5,953 nt of DNA from JBEEMU01 sp043778315 (GTDB taxonomy: Bacteria; Bacteroidota; Bacteroidia; Chitinophagales; Saprospiraceae): the NCBI GenBank assembly GCA_043778315.1, contig JAYWGJ010000245.1:1-5953 (forward strand). The letters run 5' to 3'. The notes under the pieces are model-generated. The model searched no databases and was not told the DNA's origin. It was given only the letters and a program-made list of their open reading frames with translations. The position numbers and the translations under genes are program-made. Below are positions 1 through 5,899 of the stretch, piece by piece; position 1 is the stretch's first letter; every line of letters begins with the position of its first letter.

Positions 1-960
1 GTATTTTTGTCCTGCGGCAAGCGCAAGGTCAATCCAAAAATAATCTCCGTTTTGCGATTTTTTGAGCTGATACGCGCCGCTCGGAGTCCAATTATTGAAG
101 CTACCAATCACATAAACAGAGCTTTTGCCAGGCGCGACCAATTTCAGGCGGACGTTGCCGCCGCCGTTATAATTGATACCGTTTTTGGTATTCGCGGGCG
201 CGTCTTGTACCAAAGCGGCATTTGGTATAATAAAATGATAAAAAGCAGTGTCTTTCAAGCCCGTACCCGTTTGTGCGGTAAACGCAACGGTGTGATTACC
301 CGCGCTCAACGCGGCGGTAACAGGTAGCGAATATTGCAATGAACTTACGGCAGTTGCCGAACTAATAGGCGCGCCGTCCAATAAAAATTGTAGATTAGCG
401 GATTGCGATGCGTTCGCTAAAAGCGGAATATTATCGTTTACGTTGTACACGCCGTAGTCGTTCGCAGGCGTTTGAAACGCAGTTTGCAGTATGCCAGACG
501 AGTACAAATCGGCAAAAATATCGCCGCCTGCTGCCGTTTTGCCCTCGGGCGTACCCGTAGCACCGCGAAAAACCATCGCTAATTTTTGTGCGATTTCGCT
601 GCCGTTCGTCATAGCATAAAACGTGCGCGCGCCGCCTGTAATCACGACCGTATAGAGGTTTGGGTTTACTGCATCGCGGGTCATTTTGCAAGCAGGCAAA
701 TTGGTTGCCCAAGCCGCTTTTACATACTTCCAATCGGCAGTAGTCGTACTCAAATTGGTGATAACGCCCGTATGTATGTACACATCACCCGTGAAGCCGA
801 ACAAGCCGCGACTGCCTTGCGCTGCATCAAAAGTGATGGTAACAGGGTCGGTTTCGGTAGGAAAAGCAGGCGTGGTATAAACTACTTGCGCCGTAGCGAT
901 ATTAGCCGAAAGGCATAAAAAAAATAAAAAAATAGGATTCCGTTTCATAAAGGTTTTCAT
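1..960 (-). CDS. Exported GH13 alpha-amylase-family glycoside hydrolase, N-terminal part (3' end beyond window)
   Basis: The minus strand is open for 320 codons from an ATG at 960-958 to the window edge, so only the N-terminus is present. Residues 1-24 form a signal peptide: MKTF then MKR, a run of F/L, and a likely cut after ATA before Q25. There is no clear lipobox, so a soluble or T9SS-exported product is expected. Residues about 26-140 and 141-240 are beta-rich modules with no cysteine cluster. From about residue 262 a CBM48/early-set domain begins, with the hallmark VYVIGSFNNWTP at 282-293, followed by a Y-x-W-I-D-L-type strand. Bacteroidota GH13 enzymes commonly carry such N-terminal modules before the catalytic barrel, which acts on alpha-1,4/1,6 glucans. 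The barrel and its catalytic Asp/Glu/Asp lie outside the window, so the exact reaction (amylase, pullulanase or branching-like) cannot be stated. A second ATG at 948-946 is an alternative start that keeps the signal peptide. No TAnnTTTG box was found upstream. Confidence 0.82.
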   Translation of the reverse strand, partial: MKTFMKRNPIFLFFLCLSANIATAQVVYTTPAFPTETDPVTITFDAAQGSRGLFGFTGDVYIHTGVITNLSTTTADWKYVKAAWATNLPACKMTRDAVNPNLYTVVITGGARTFYAMTNGSEIAQKLAMVFRGATGTPEGKTAAGGDIFADLYSSGILQTAFQTPANDYGVYNVNDNIPLLANASQSANLQFLLDGAPISSATAVSSLQYSLPVTAALSAGNHTVAFTAQTGTGLKDTAFYHFIIPNAALVQDAPANTKNGINYNGGGNVRLKLVAPGKSSVYVIGSFNNWTPSGAYQLKKSQNGDYFWIDLALAAGQKY

Positions 961-1165
961 ATTTAAGGGATTTAGATTAATGGTAAAAGGGATTTTTTAT
1001 TTGACTTGCGTAAATGAATAAAGTTGTATTGAAATTATTATATTATTATTACATAAATAACAGACTTATAAATCCATACATGTCCTATCGGAAATTCATC
1101 TGTTTCAGCGTTTTTATTGTTAAAAAAACAGTACTTATAAGACGGAATTAACTTTCCCACAACGT
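961..1165. other. A/T-rich leader region of the amylase-family gene
   Basis: This non-coding stretch lies immediately upstream of the minus-strand amylase-family gene. It is A/T-rich, with an ATT-type run at about 1036-1050 and two copies of ACTTATAA at 1064-1071 and 1133-1140. I found no TAnnTTTG -7 box on the minus strand here, so the promoter for that gene is either degenerate or lies further upstream in the repeat element. Confidence 0.5.
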
Positions 1166-1430
1166 CCCACTGAGTTATTGCACAGCGTTCTCACAGCGTT
1201 TTTTATCGCTAAACCTTTTTGAGTTCACGGAGTAGTAATATTGAAAATCAAGATTTTTCAATACTACTTGACCAGCTGCTGTTGCTCAGAAAAAAAACAA
1301 CACTTTAAAACTGTTGCCTAAATTTAAGCTAATTTTCGAAGAAAATTGGACTAAATACTCAGTGAACTGAAAATACGCGCACGAAAACTCCGTAAAAACT
1401 CCGTGCAAACACTCTGTTTTACTCCGTGGG
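1166..1430. repeat. Imperfect palindromic intergenic element with CACNGNGTT-like units
   Basis: About 265 bp of non-coding DNA has mirrored ends. CCCACTGAGT at 1166-1175 matches the reverse complement of ACTCCGTGGG at 1421-1430 with one mismatch. Left-arm units on the plus strand are CACTGAGTT (1168-1176), CACAGCGTT (1181-1189 and 1192-1200) and TTCACGGAGTA (1224-1234). Right-arm units read on the minus strand are CACGGAGTA (1428-1420), ACAGAGTG (1417-1410), CACGGAGTT (1405-1397), ACGGAGT (1393-1387) and TTCACTGAGTA (1366-1356). The centre holds two hairpins, at 1231-1268 and 1331-1347. No protein is encoded. The layout suggests a dispersed, non-autonomous palindromic repeat rather than a gene or regulator, but copy number elsewhere cannot be seen here. 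Confidence 0.5.
1231..1268. repeat. Hairpin-forming inverted repeat in centre of the palindromic element
   Basis: The left arm 1231-1249 (AGTAGTA, then ATTGAAAATC) pairs with the right arm 1252-1268 (GATTTTTCAATACTACT). There is a 2-base loop and a small bulge where the left arm has two extra bases. It lacks a following T-tract, so it is not a good terminator. A second, smaller perfect hairpin (AATTTTC, loop GAA, GAAAATT) lies at 1331-1347. Confidence 0.6.
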
Positions 1431-1464
1431 AGAACTAAGAAATGGGTACACATTTTATTACAAC

Positions 1465-1512
1465 AAAAAAAGCAACCGAAACGCCTTATATATGCGAAAC
1501 GGTTGCTTTTTT
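1465..1512 (-). terminator. Rho-independent, probably bidirectional terminator
   Basis: A run of seven A (1465-1471) and GCAACCG (1472-1478) is mirrored by CGGTTGC (1500-1506) and six T (1507-1512). The 21-base interior contains a further CGC/GCG pairing (1482-1484 with 1494-1496). The hairpin starts 36 bases after the stop codon of the minus-strand cargo gene, which it most likely terminates. A/T tracts flank both sides of the stem, so it could also stop transcription on the plus strand. It separates the cargo gene from the downstream amylase-family gene. Confidence 0.85.
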
Positions 1513-1548
1513 CTTATTGTACTAACGAAATATCGTTAAGTTTTCAAA

Positions 1549-2955
1549 TTATTGAACAATCAATTTTTGAGTGAAACGCGCACCGCTTTGTGTTACCAAA
1601 GTAGCGAAATATACGCCGCCTGCCATATCGCCTGCTGCTATTTCTACGCTGTTACCTGTTTGTTTGTTGATAGTACGAATTTGTTTGCCTGCTACATCTG
1701 CAATAATTACGTCAAACGTTTCGTTGTTCGCGTTATTGAAGTTGATAACGGTTTTGCCGCTAAACGGATTTGGAGATACTTGGAAGTAAGCCGCATTACG
1801 AACCGACTCGGTAGCTACCAAAGTAGAAAGGTCGCAGCTATTGAATACATAAGCATCTACATAGAATGGACCTGTACCACCTACTAAGCTAAGCGGACGA
1901 CGTTTGCCACCAAAGCTCGTGCTGAAACAACCGCCTGCTGGAACTGCTGCGAAATCTTCTGCTGCCCCGCCATTATACAAAGAATACACATAGTCACCTG
2001 GATACATATTAGGGAATGTATATTCATACACATCTGTGGTTGTACCCTGCGGCATAGCTACGTTCGTAGCTGCCTGGAAGCTCGGACGGAAGAACGTACC
2101 GTTTACTGCAAATGCACGAGCAGTTTCGTTATTACCGTCCACGCGGAAAATTACGTCACGCGGCGCACCTGGTGTACAAGTGTTGCAAGAACCGAAGCAG
2201 AATGGACCTACGGTTACATTTTGATTTGGTGTGCCGTCCAAAACTAAGGCACGGTCACCGTTTGTTGCGCAACCACCTGATACAGTTTCGTCGTAGCCCC
2301 AAGCCGGACCCGCCAAAAACTTGTAAGCATAAGTACCTTCTGGAATACGGAACGGACCCGCTTGGTAGATTTTGCTACCTACGGCGATAGGAGTCATTAC
2401 CGTTTTGCCTGGTTGCCAAACCACACCAATTGGTGCATATTTCTGGAAGTTACCCGCTACCGATACGGTATCGTTGAACGGTGCGCCGAACATACCAATA
2501 TTAGTAGTCATATCTACCTGGAAAGTAACATTTAAGGTATCAGGAGCGGCTACTGGGCAAGCCACACAAGATGCGTAACATACCAAAGGAACGGTTGTGC
2601 TACCCGTAATATCTATCGAGCGGTCACCACCTACATTGCAAGCACCTGGTACACCTTCGTCGCTACCCCAAGCTACACCATTGATAAACTTGTAGCCTGA
2701 AACACCACCTGCGCTTAAATTTACAGTTGCCTTATAGATTTTTGAACCCACAGGAGTTTCAGTTAGCATAGTAGCACCTGGTGTCCACGCCGCACCGCCG
2801 CCCACGATATTGGCTTGGAAATTACCCGCAATACTCACACCTAATGGGTTTACGGTTTCGTTTTTCATGTCCACTTGGAACGTTACCGTGTAGGGTTGTG
2901 CGAAAGCAGCACCCGAAACTACGGTAGCAAGAATTAATGTAAATAATTTTTTCAT
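1549..2955 (-). CDS. Secreted triple-repeat early-set (glycan-binding-like) protein with T9SS type A sorting domain
   Basis: This 468-residue exported protein has a signal peptide at 1-19 (MKKLFTLIL, AAFA before Q20). Three related beta-sandwich repeats follow at about 21-134, 140-261 and 265-378. Repeats 1 and 2 share the series VTFQVDM, V-S-[IV]-A-G-N-F-Q, W-x-PG, VGSKIY, YKF, AWG-x-DE and GDR, which is the AMPK/CBM48-like early-set pattern. They end in a CxxxCxxC motif (C126/C130/C133 and C253/C257/C260), each preceded by one further Cys (C106, C229). Repeat 3 (RVDGNNET, AVNGTFF) is divergent and keeps only C343 and C374. Residues about 385-468 form the T9SS type A C-terminal domain: SPNPF at 394-398, D-V-A-G-K at 420-424, GGVYF and terminal KLIVQ. 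T9SS would carry it across the outer membrane and anchor or release it after cleavage. No catalytic motif is visible. A starch- or glycan-binding role is inferred from the fold signature and the amylase-family neighbour. The ATG is 53 bases from a TACCTTTG box. Confidence 0.85.
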   Translation of the reverse strand: MKKLFTLILATVVSGAAFAQPYTVTFQVDMKNETVNPLGVSIAGNFQANIVGGGAAWTPGATMLTETPVGSKIYKATVNLSAGGVSGYKFINGVAWGSDEGVPGACNVGGDRSIDITGSTTVPLVCYASCVACPVAAPDTLNVTFQVDMTTNIGMFGAPFNDTVSVAGNFQKYAPIGVVWQPGKTVMTPIAVGSKIYQAGPFRIPEGTYAYKFLAGPAWGYDETVSGGCATNGDRALVLDGTPNQNVTVGPFCFGSCNTCTPGAPRDVIFRVDGNNETARAFAVNGTFFRPSFQAATNVAMPQGTTTDVYEYTFPNMYPGDYVYSLYNGGAAEDFAAVPAGGCFSTSFGGKRRPLSLVGGTGPFYVDAYVFNSCDLSTLVATESVRNAAYFQVSPNPFSGKTVINFNNANNETFDVIIADVAGKQIRTINKQTGNSVEIAAGDMAGGVYFATLVTQSGARFTQKLIVQ

Positions 2956-3007
2956 AATTAAGAATAAAAATTGGTTAAGAACTATTATTAGATTTACTTT
3001 TACCTAT

Positions 3008-3015
3008 CAAAGGTA
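3008..3015 (-). promoter_or_regulatory. Bacteroidota -7 promoter box for the T9SS cargo gene
   Basis: The plus strand reads CAAAGGTA, giving TACCTTTG on the minus strand, an exact match to the Bacteroidota TAnnTTTG -7 consensus. Transcription would begin near 3001, leaving a leader of about 45 bases before the ATG at 2955. A -33 element is not convincing: the nearest TTG (3043-3041) is about 25 bases upstream, longer than usual. An inverted repeat, GGTATTG with CAATACC, spans 3012-3047 and overlaps the -7 box, so it could be an operator. Confidence 0.65.
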
Positions 3016-3086
3016 TTGCTTTTTTTATAATTTATTAAAACAATACCAATTTATTTTGAACTATTTTTTTTACAATTGCCTTTTTT

Positions 3087-3099
3087 GTACTTAAAGTAC
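3087..3099. repeat. 13-base palindrome, possible operator
   Basis: GTACTT at 3087-3092 and AAGTAC at 3094-3099 are perfect mirror arms around a single central A. The site lies between the two divergent promoters, where a regulator controlling either gene could bind. In A/T-rich DNA such short symmetry can arise by chance. Confidence 0.3.
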
Positions 3100-3201
3100 T
3101 GATAATCAAGTATTCAGGCTACAATTTTTTTTATTCTGATAAAGGTATTGAATACAAACAAAAAAGATTGTTTCTACTTTTTGTACCACTAACAAGTTTT
3201 G

Positions 3202-3226
3202 AAACAATGTAATTTTCAAATTGTTT
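3202..3226. repeat. AAACAAT/ATTGTTT inverted repeat upstream of the plus-strand promoter
   Basis: AAACAAT at 3202-3208 is mirrored by ATTGTTT at 3220-3226 with an 11-base spacer. The extended half-site GAAACAAT (3201-3208) is also mirrored by ATTGTTTC at 3167-3174. The nearer pair lies just upstream of the -33 region of the O-antigen-ligase-like gene, a plausible activator or repressor site, but no regulator is encoded in the window. Confidence 0.3.
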
Positions 3227-3233
3227 AGCTGTT

Positions 3234-3267
3234 TTTGATTTAAAAAGTCATATTTCGTTTACCTTTG
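3234..3267 (+). promoter_or_regulatory. Bacteroidota-type promoter (TTTG ... TACCTTTG) for the O-antigen-ligase-like gene
   Basis: TTTG at 3234-3237 is a -33 match and TACCTTTG at 3260-3267 is a perfect TAnnTTTG -7 match, separated by 22 bases. Transcription would start around 3273, about 20 bases before the ATG at 3294. This placement rules out the upstream in-frame GTG at 3267 as a start, because it lies inside the -7 box. Confidence 0.75.
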
Positions 3268-3293
3268 TGTATTCCTTAGTTTTGTATTTATTT

Positions 3294-4670
3294 ATGCTAA
3301 AAAAATACCTATTCTACGCTTTATTGATAACTGCTATGCTCGGTATCGGGCTTAGTTATGCGAAGGTGTATCTTTTTCATATTGTTTTGGTCATAAATAT
3401 TGCATTTATATTATATGATATAATTCAAAAAAGGAAATTTATAGCTTTCGCAGCCAAACAAAATTTGGCGGCTGGACTTAAAACTTTTTGGTGGCTGCCG
3501 CCCGTTTGGTTTGCTGTTTTGGTGCTGGTAGCCGACTACAAAAGCGAAGCGATACAATACACCGCGATAGTAGCGATGGGCGCGGCGTTATTTTATTCCC
3601 TACAATATTATATCACCACAAAAAAAGAATGGATAGCTGCGCTGCGCGTTGTGGCGGTTTGCGTAGCGGTAGAAATGGCGGTCGCGCTGCTCGAGATGAC
3701 GGCGTGGTTTCGGTATCCTATCAGCAGTTTATCGCTGCATAACGACTGGTTTGGGCGCGCAAATATCGTACAAATAGAGATAGATGCCTACAAAGACCGC
3801 GTCCCCGTAGCGCAAATCATCGAGGAGCTGCAACATACGCCGACGGGTTTTCACTGGCACCCGAACGATATGGCGGTGGTTTTGGCAATGGCATTTCCGT
3901 TTTTATTATTTTATAAACCGCGTTGGTGGAGCTATTCGGGTATTTTTTTGATTGTAGCGATAACGACTTTCACGAATGCGCGTTTAGTTTTTTTGAGTTT
4001 GATATTGATGAGCGTTGCGAGTGTGTTTTTTGTGGTTACGAATAAAAATTTATTAGCGGCGCAAAAAAAAGCGGTGTATCGGTCTATGGCGTTCGCGCTG
4101 CTGGTGATTGGTGGGTTTTGCACCAATTTTTATACGTTTCACGACCTATTCAACTCGCACAAACTCCGCGAAATGCAGCTTTTCGCTACCGAACTCACGC
4201 ACCTTGCGCCGCGCAGAAATATTGCGGAAAGCAGCGAAACCATACGTCCGCAACTCCTCGACAAAGCAAAAAACACGATTATAGCGCAGCGCGGTGTAGG
4301 CATTGGTGGCGGCAACTTCAAGGCGGCGGTGCTACACGAAACGGGCGGCTACGGCAAAAAACGCGTCGCGAGCCTACACAATCACTGGTTGGAAGTGGCG
4401 GTTGAGGGCGGCGCGCTCTACCTTATATTATATGGCGCGTGGCTGTGCGTGCTCGCGTACCGACTCTGGCAGATTACTCGCGCAAAAACCGACACTATAT
4501 ATATAGGTGTAGATATAGATGAATATATAGGTGCGCCGTTGGCGGTTTTGGTGGCGTTAGTGGGGTTTGCGTTTACCGCAATGGCACCGAGTTCGTGCGT
4601 TTATTTGCTGCCGATATACGTTTTGTACGGCTTCGCCTACAAATTAACGATACTCAACAAAACGGAATAG
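3294..4670 (+). CDS. O-antigen ligase/polymerase-like (Wzy_C family) polytopic membrane protein
   Basis: This 458-residue inner-membrane protein has about twelve hydrophobic segments (roughly 7-22, 26-42, 67-80, 88-106, 115-135, 192-207, 213-226, 230-248, 262-280, 373-390, 414-430, 434-450). A long hydrophilic loop at about 281-370 would be periplasmic. The Wzy_C/WaaL-type signature is visible: TNAR at 227-230, corresponding to the conserved SR-type arginine; R318 at the loop's RPQLLDKA; GVGIGGGNF at 334-342; then HNHW-LE at 362-367 and E371-G372-G373 entering the next helix. Family members join undecaprenyl-linked glycans to lipid A, to other glycans or to proteins. The acceptor cannot be told from sequence, and neither can ligase versus polymerase. 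GTG at 3267 would add nine residues but sits in the promoter, so ATG 3294 is preferred. Codon composition shifts from A/T-rich at the N-terminus to GC-rich in the loop. Residues 402-413 are encoded by an ATA-rich duplicated stretch. Confidence 0.82.
   Translation: MLKKYLFYALLITAMLGIGLSYAKVYLFHIVLVINIAFILYDIIQKRKFIAFAAKQNLAAGLKTFWWLPPVWFAVLVLVADYKSEAIQYTAIVAMGAALFYSLQYYITTKKEWIAALRVVAVCVAVEMAVALLEMTAWFRYPISSLSLHNDWFGRANIVQIEIDAYKDRVPVAQIIEELQHTPTGFHWHPNDMAVVLAMAFPFLLFYKPRWWSYSGIFLIVAITTFTNARLVFLSLILMSVASVFFVVTNKNLLAAQKKAVYRSMAFALLVIGGFCTNFYTFHDLFNSHKLREMQLFATELTHLAPRRNIAESSETIRPQLLDKAKNTIIAQRGVGIGGGNFKAAVLHETGGYGKKRVASLHNHWLEVAVEGGALYLILYGAWLCVLAYRLWQITRAKTDTIYIGVDIDEYIGAPLAVLVALVGFAFTAMAPSSCVYLLPIYVLYGFAYKLTILNKTE
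4499..4533 (+). repeat. Short direct repeat inside the O-antigen-ligase-like gene
   Basis: The 11-mer ATATATAGGTG occurs at 4499-4509 and 4523-4533, offset by exactly 24 bases (eight codons). The translation runs YIGVDIDEYIG, with YIG repeated at 403-405 and 411-413. It lies in a hydrophilic linker between the tenth and eleventh hydrophobic segments. This looks like a small in-frame duplication that the protein tolerates. Confidence 0.6.
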
Positions 4671-4784
4671 GTTGAAGTATTTTTAAATATTCACTTTTAA
4701 TCATTTAATGCTTTCGCTAATCCGATAAAAAATGTACCTTTGTCGATTATATTTTTGAGTAAAAAGTCAATTTCAGTCCCATTC
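4671..4784 (+). other. Intergenic spacer with promoter, no clear terminator
   Basis: This 114-base A/T-rich spacer separates the two membrane-protein genes. No convincing stem with T-tract follows the upstream stop codon. Read-through from the first gene is therefore possible, even though a separate promoter is present for the second. Confidence 0.45.
4735..4742 (+). promoter_or_regulatory. Bacteroidota -7 promoter box for the DUF6427-like gene
   Basis: TACCTTTG matches the TAnnTTTG consensus exactly and is identical to the other two boxes in the window. A weak -33 candidate (TTTCG at 4712-4716) lies 18 bases upstream. Transcription would begin near 4748, giving a leader of under 40 bases to the ATG at 4785. 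The in-frame TTG at 4740 sits inside this box and cannot be the start of a transcript made here. Confidence 0.65.
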
Positions 4785-5783
4785 ATGTTAAAATTATACC
4801 GCGCTAATCAGCCGTACACACTGCCTTTATTGTTCGTTACGCTTTTGGTGTTGCGCATCGTCACGTTCTATTCGTACCCCGAAACGCCCACTTACAACGG
4901 TGGTTTGTTCAGCGATTTGATATACGCCTTGATTGGCAAAAGCGAGTTAATATTGCAAATTATTGCCTTAATATTGGTTTTTCTGCAAGCATTTATAGTT
5001 AATCGGGTAGCGAACGAGTATAATTTGCAGCCCGAAACTACCTATCTCACCGCTTTATTTTATATCTTATTGGCTTCGTTTTCGCCTGCGATGCACAGCC
5101 TCTCGCCTGCGCTCATAGGCAATACGTTTTTTATTATCGCTTTTATAGAACTTTTGCGGAGCTACAAAAACGCGCAAAGCGCAGATTTGATTTTCAATAT
5201 AGGCTTTTGGATAGCGATAGCGAGCTTGTGTTACCAATCTTACTGGGTGTTTATTATCTTTGGGATTATCGGAATTATCAAGTTGCGCACCCTTCGCATC
5301 GAGGAGATTCTAATATTATTGAGTGGTTTCGCCGTGCCTTATGTGTTGCTATTTGTGTATTATTTTTGGGTGGACGGCTTGGTTGGGTTCACCAAAAACA
5401 ATATTTTGGCACATTTCGACTTCTTGGGTTTTCGCATAGAAAATATCTGGCAAAACTACCTCAGTTTGGGCGTTTGGCTGCTCGCGCTGCTTACCGTATT
5501 ACTAAATTCGGGTACGTTTTTCGAGAAAGCCGGCATTTATACGCAGCGAAATACCACCCTTTTATTCTACCTATTATTAGTAGCGGGTTTATCGTTTTTC
5601 ACGCAAAGTAAGTTGGGAATGACCCATTTATACCTATTTATCATACCATTATCTATTTTTTTAGCCCATACTTTTTTAGCGATACGCAAGCCCTCACACG
5701 CAGAGTTTGCGTTCATAACCATACTTTTAGTAACCATCGTATTCCATTACATCGACCCGATTTTGGAGACTTTGGCGAAATAA
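4785..5783 (+). CDS. Polytopic membrane protein, DUF6427-like
   Basis: This 332-residue integral membrane protein has roughly eleven or twelve hydrophobic segments (about 10-28, 41-51, 56-74, 86-100, 108-124, 135-150, 152-166, 174-194, 225-241, 257-272, 280-299, 305-322). It has no large soluble domain and no catalytic motif I recognise. Its N-terminus (MLKLYRANQPY), the SFSPAMHSLSPALIGNTFF stretch at 98-116 and its length recall the uncharacterised Bacteroidota DUF6427 family, so I name it only provisionally. The alternative upstream TTG at 4740 would add 15 residues but falls in the promoter, so ATG 4785 is chosen. The gene follows the O-antigen-ligase-like gene on the same strand. That hints at an envelope or glycan role, but its own promoter weakens an operon argument. 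A strong terminator follows the stop. Confidence 0.72.
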   Translation: MLKLYRANQPYTLPLLFVTLLVLRIVTFYSYPETPTYNGGLFSDLIYALIGKSELILQIIALILVFLQAFIVNRVANEYNLQPETTYLTALFYILLASFSPAMHSLSPALIGNTFFIIAFIELLRSYKNAQSADLIFNIGFWIAIASLCYQSYWVFIIFGIIGIIKLRTLRIEEILILLSGFAVPYVLLFVYYFWVDGLVGFTKNNILAHFDFLGFRIENIWQNYLSLGVWLLALLTVLLNSGTFFEKAGIYTQRNTTLLFYLLLVAGLSFFTQSKLGMTHLYLFIIPLSIFLAHTFLAIRKPSHAEFAFITILLVTIVFHYIDPILETLAK

Positions 5784-5821
5784 ATGTTTATTTTAGTTTG
5801 GTTTATTTTAGCTAACGCAAC

Positions 5822-5857
5822 AAAAAAACTCAAAGGTTCGCGCCTTTGAGTTTTTTT
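5822..5857 (+). terminator. Rho-independent terminator after the DUF6427-like gene
   Basis: A perfect 15-bp stem pairs seven A plus CTCAAAGG (5822-5836) with CCTTTGAG plus seven T (5843-5857) around a six-base TTCGCG loop. It starts 38 bases past the stop codon. The A-run opposite the T-run would let it function on either strand. Confidence 0.92.
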
Positions 5858-5899
5858 ACTTTTGGTTCTTTAAGAATTTTTGTGAGCAGGGCGTAACGG

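Larger units (their letters stand above)
2956..3293. other. Divergent intergenic region between cargo gene and O-antigen-ligase-like gene
   Basis: These 338 A/T-rich bases drive two divergent genes and contain no ORF worth calling. They hold one minus-strand and one plus-strand TACCTTTG -7 box. Short symmetric motifs lie between the boxes: GGTATTG copies at 3012-3018, 3047-3041 (inverted) and 3144-3150; a 13-base palindrome at 3087-3099; and ATTGTTT/AAACAAT copies at 3167-3173, 3202-3208 and 3220-3226. Confidence 0.6.

Noticed and set aside
7..327. Plus-strand open frame of about 106 codons
   Set aside because: It lies antisense to the continuous 320-codon minus-strand frame, which has a signal peptide and a recognisable CBM48 motif. 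Its own translation shows no domain.
586..918. Plus-strand open frame and overlapping minus-strand frame at 431-733
   Set aside because: Both are shadows of the amylase-family gene in other frames. Arg/Cys-rich low-quality translations with no homology signal.
1181..1200. Tandem CACAGCGTT copies as a replication-initiator (iteron) site
   Set aside because: There are only two exact copies, no initiator gene nearby, and the units extend into the mirrored element described above.
1231..1268. Terminator call for the central hairpin of the palindromic element
   Set aside because: The stem is mainly A/T, is not followed by a T-tract, and does not follow a stop codon.
5207..5611. Alternative plus-strand frame inside the DUF6427-like gene
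   Set aside because: The 4785-5783 frame gives a coherent membrane protein with a start, promoter and terminator. The alternative overlaps it entirely and has none of these.
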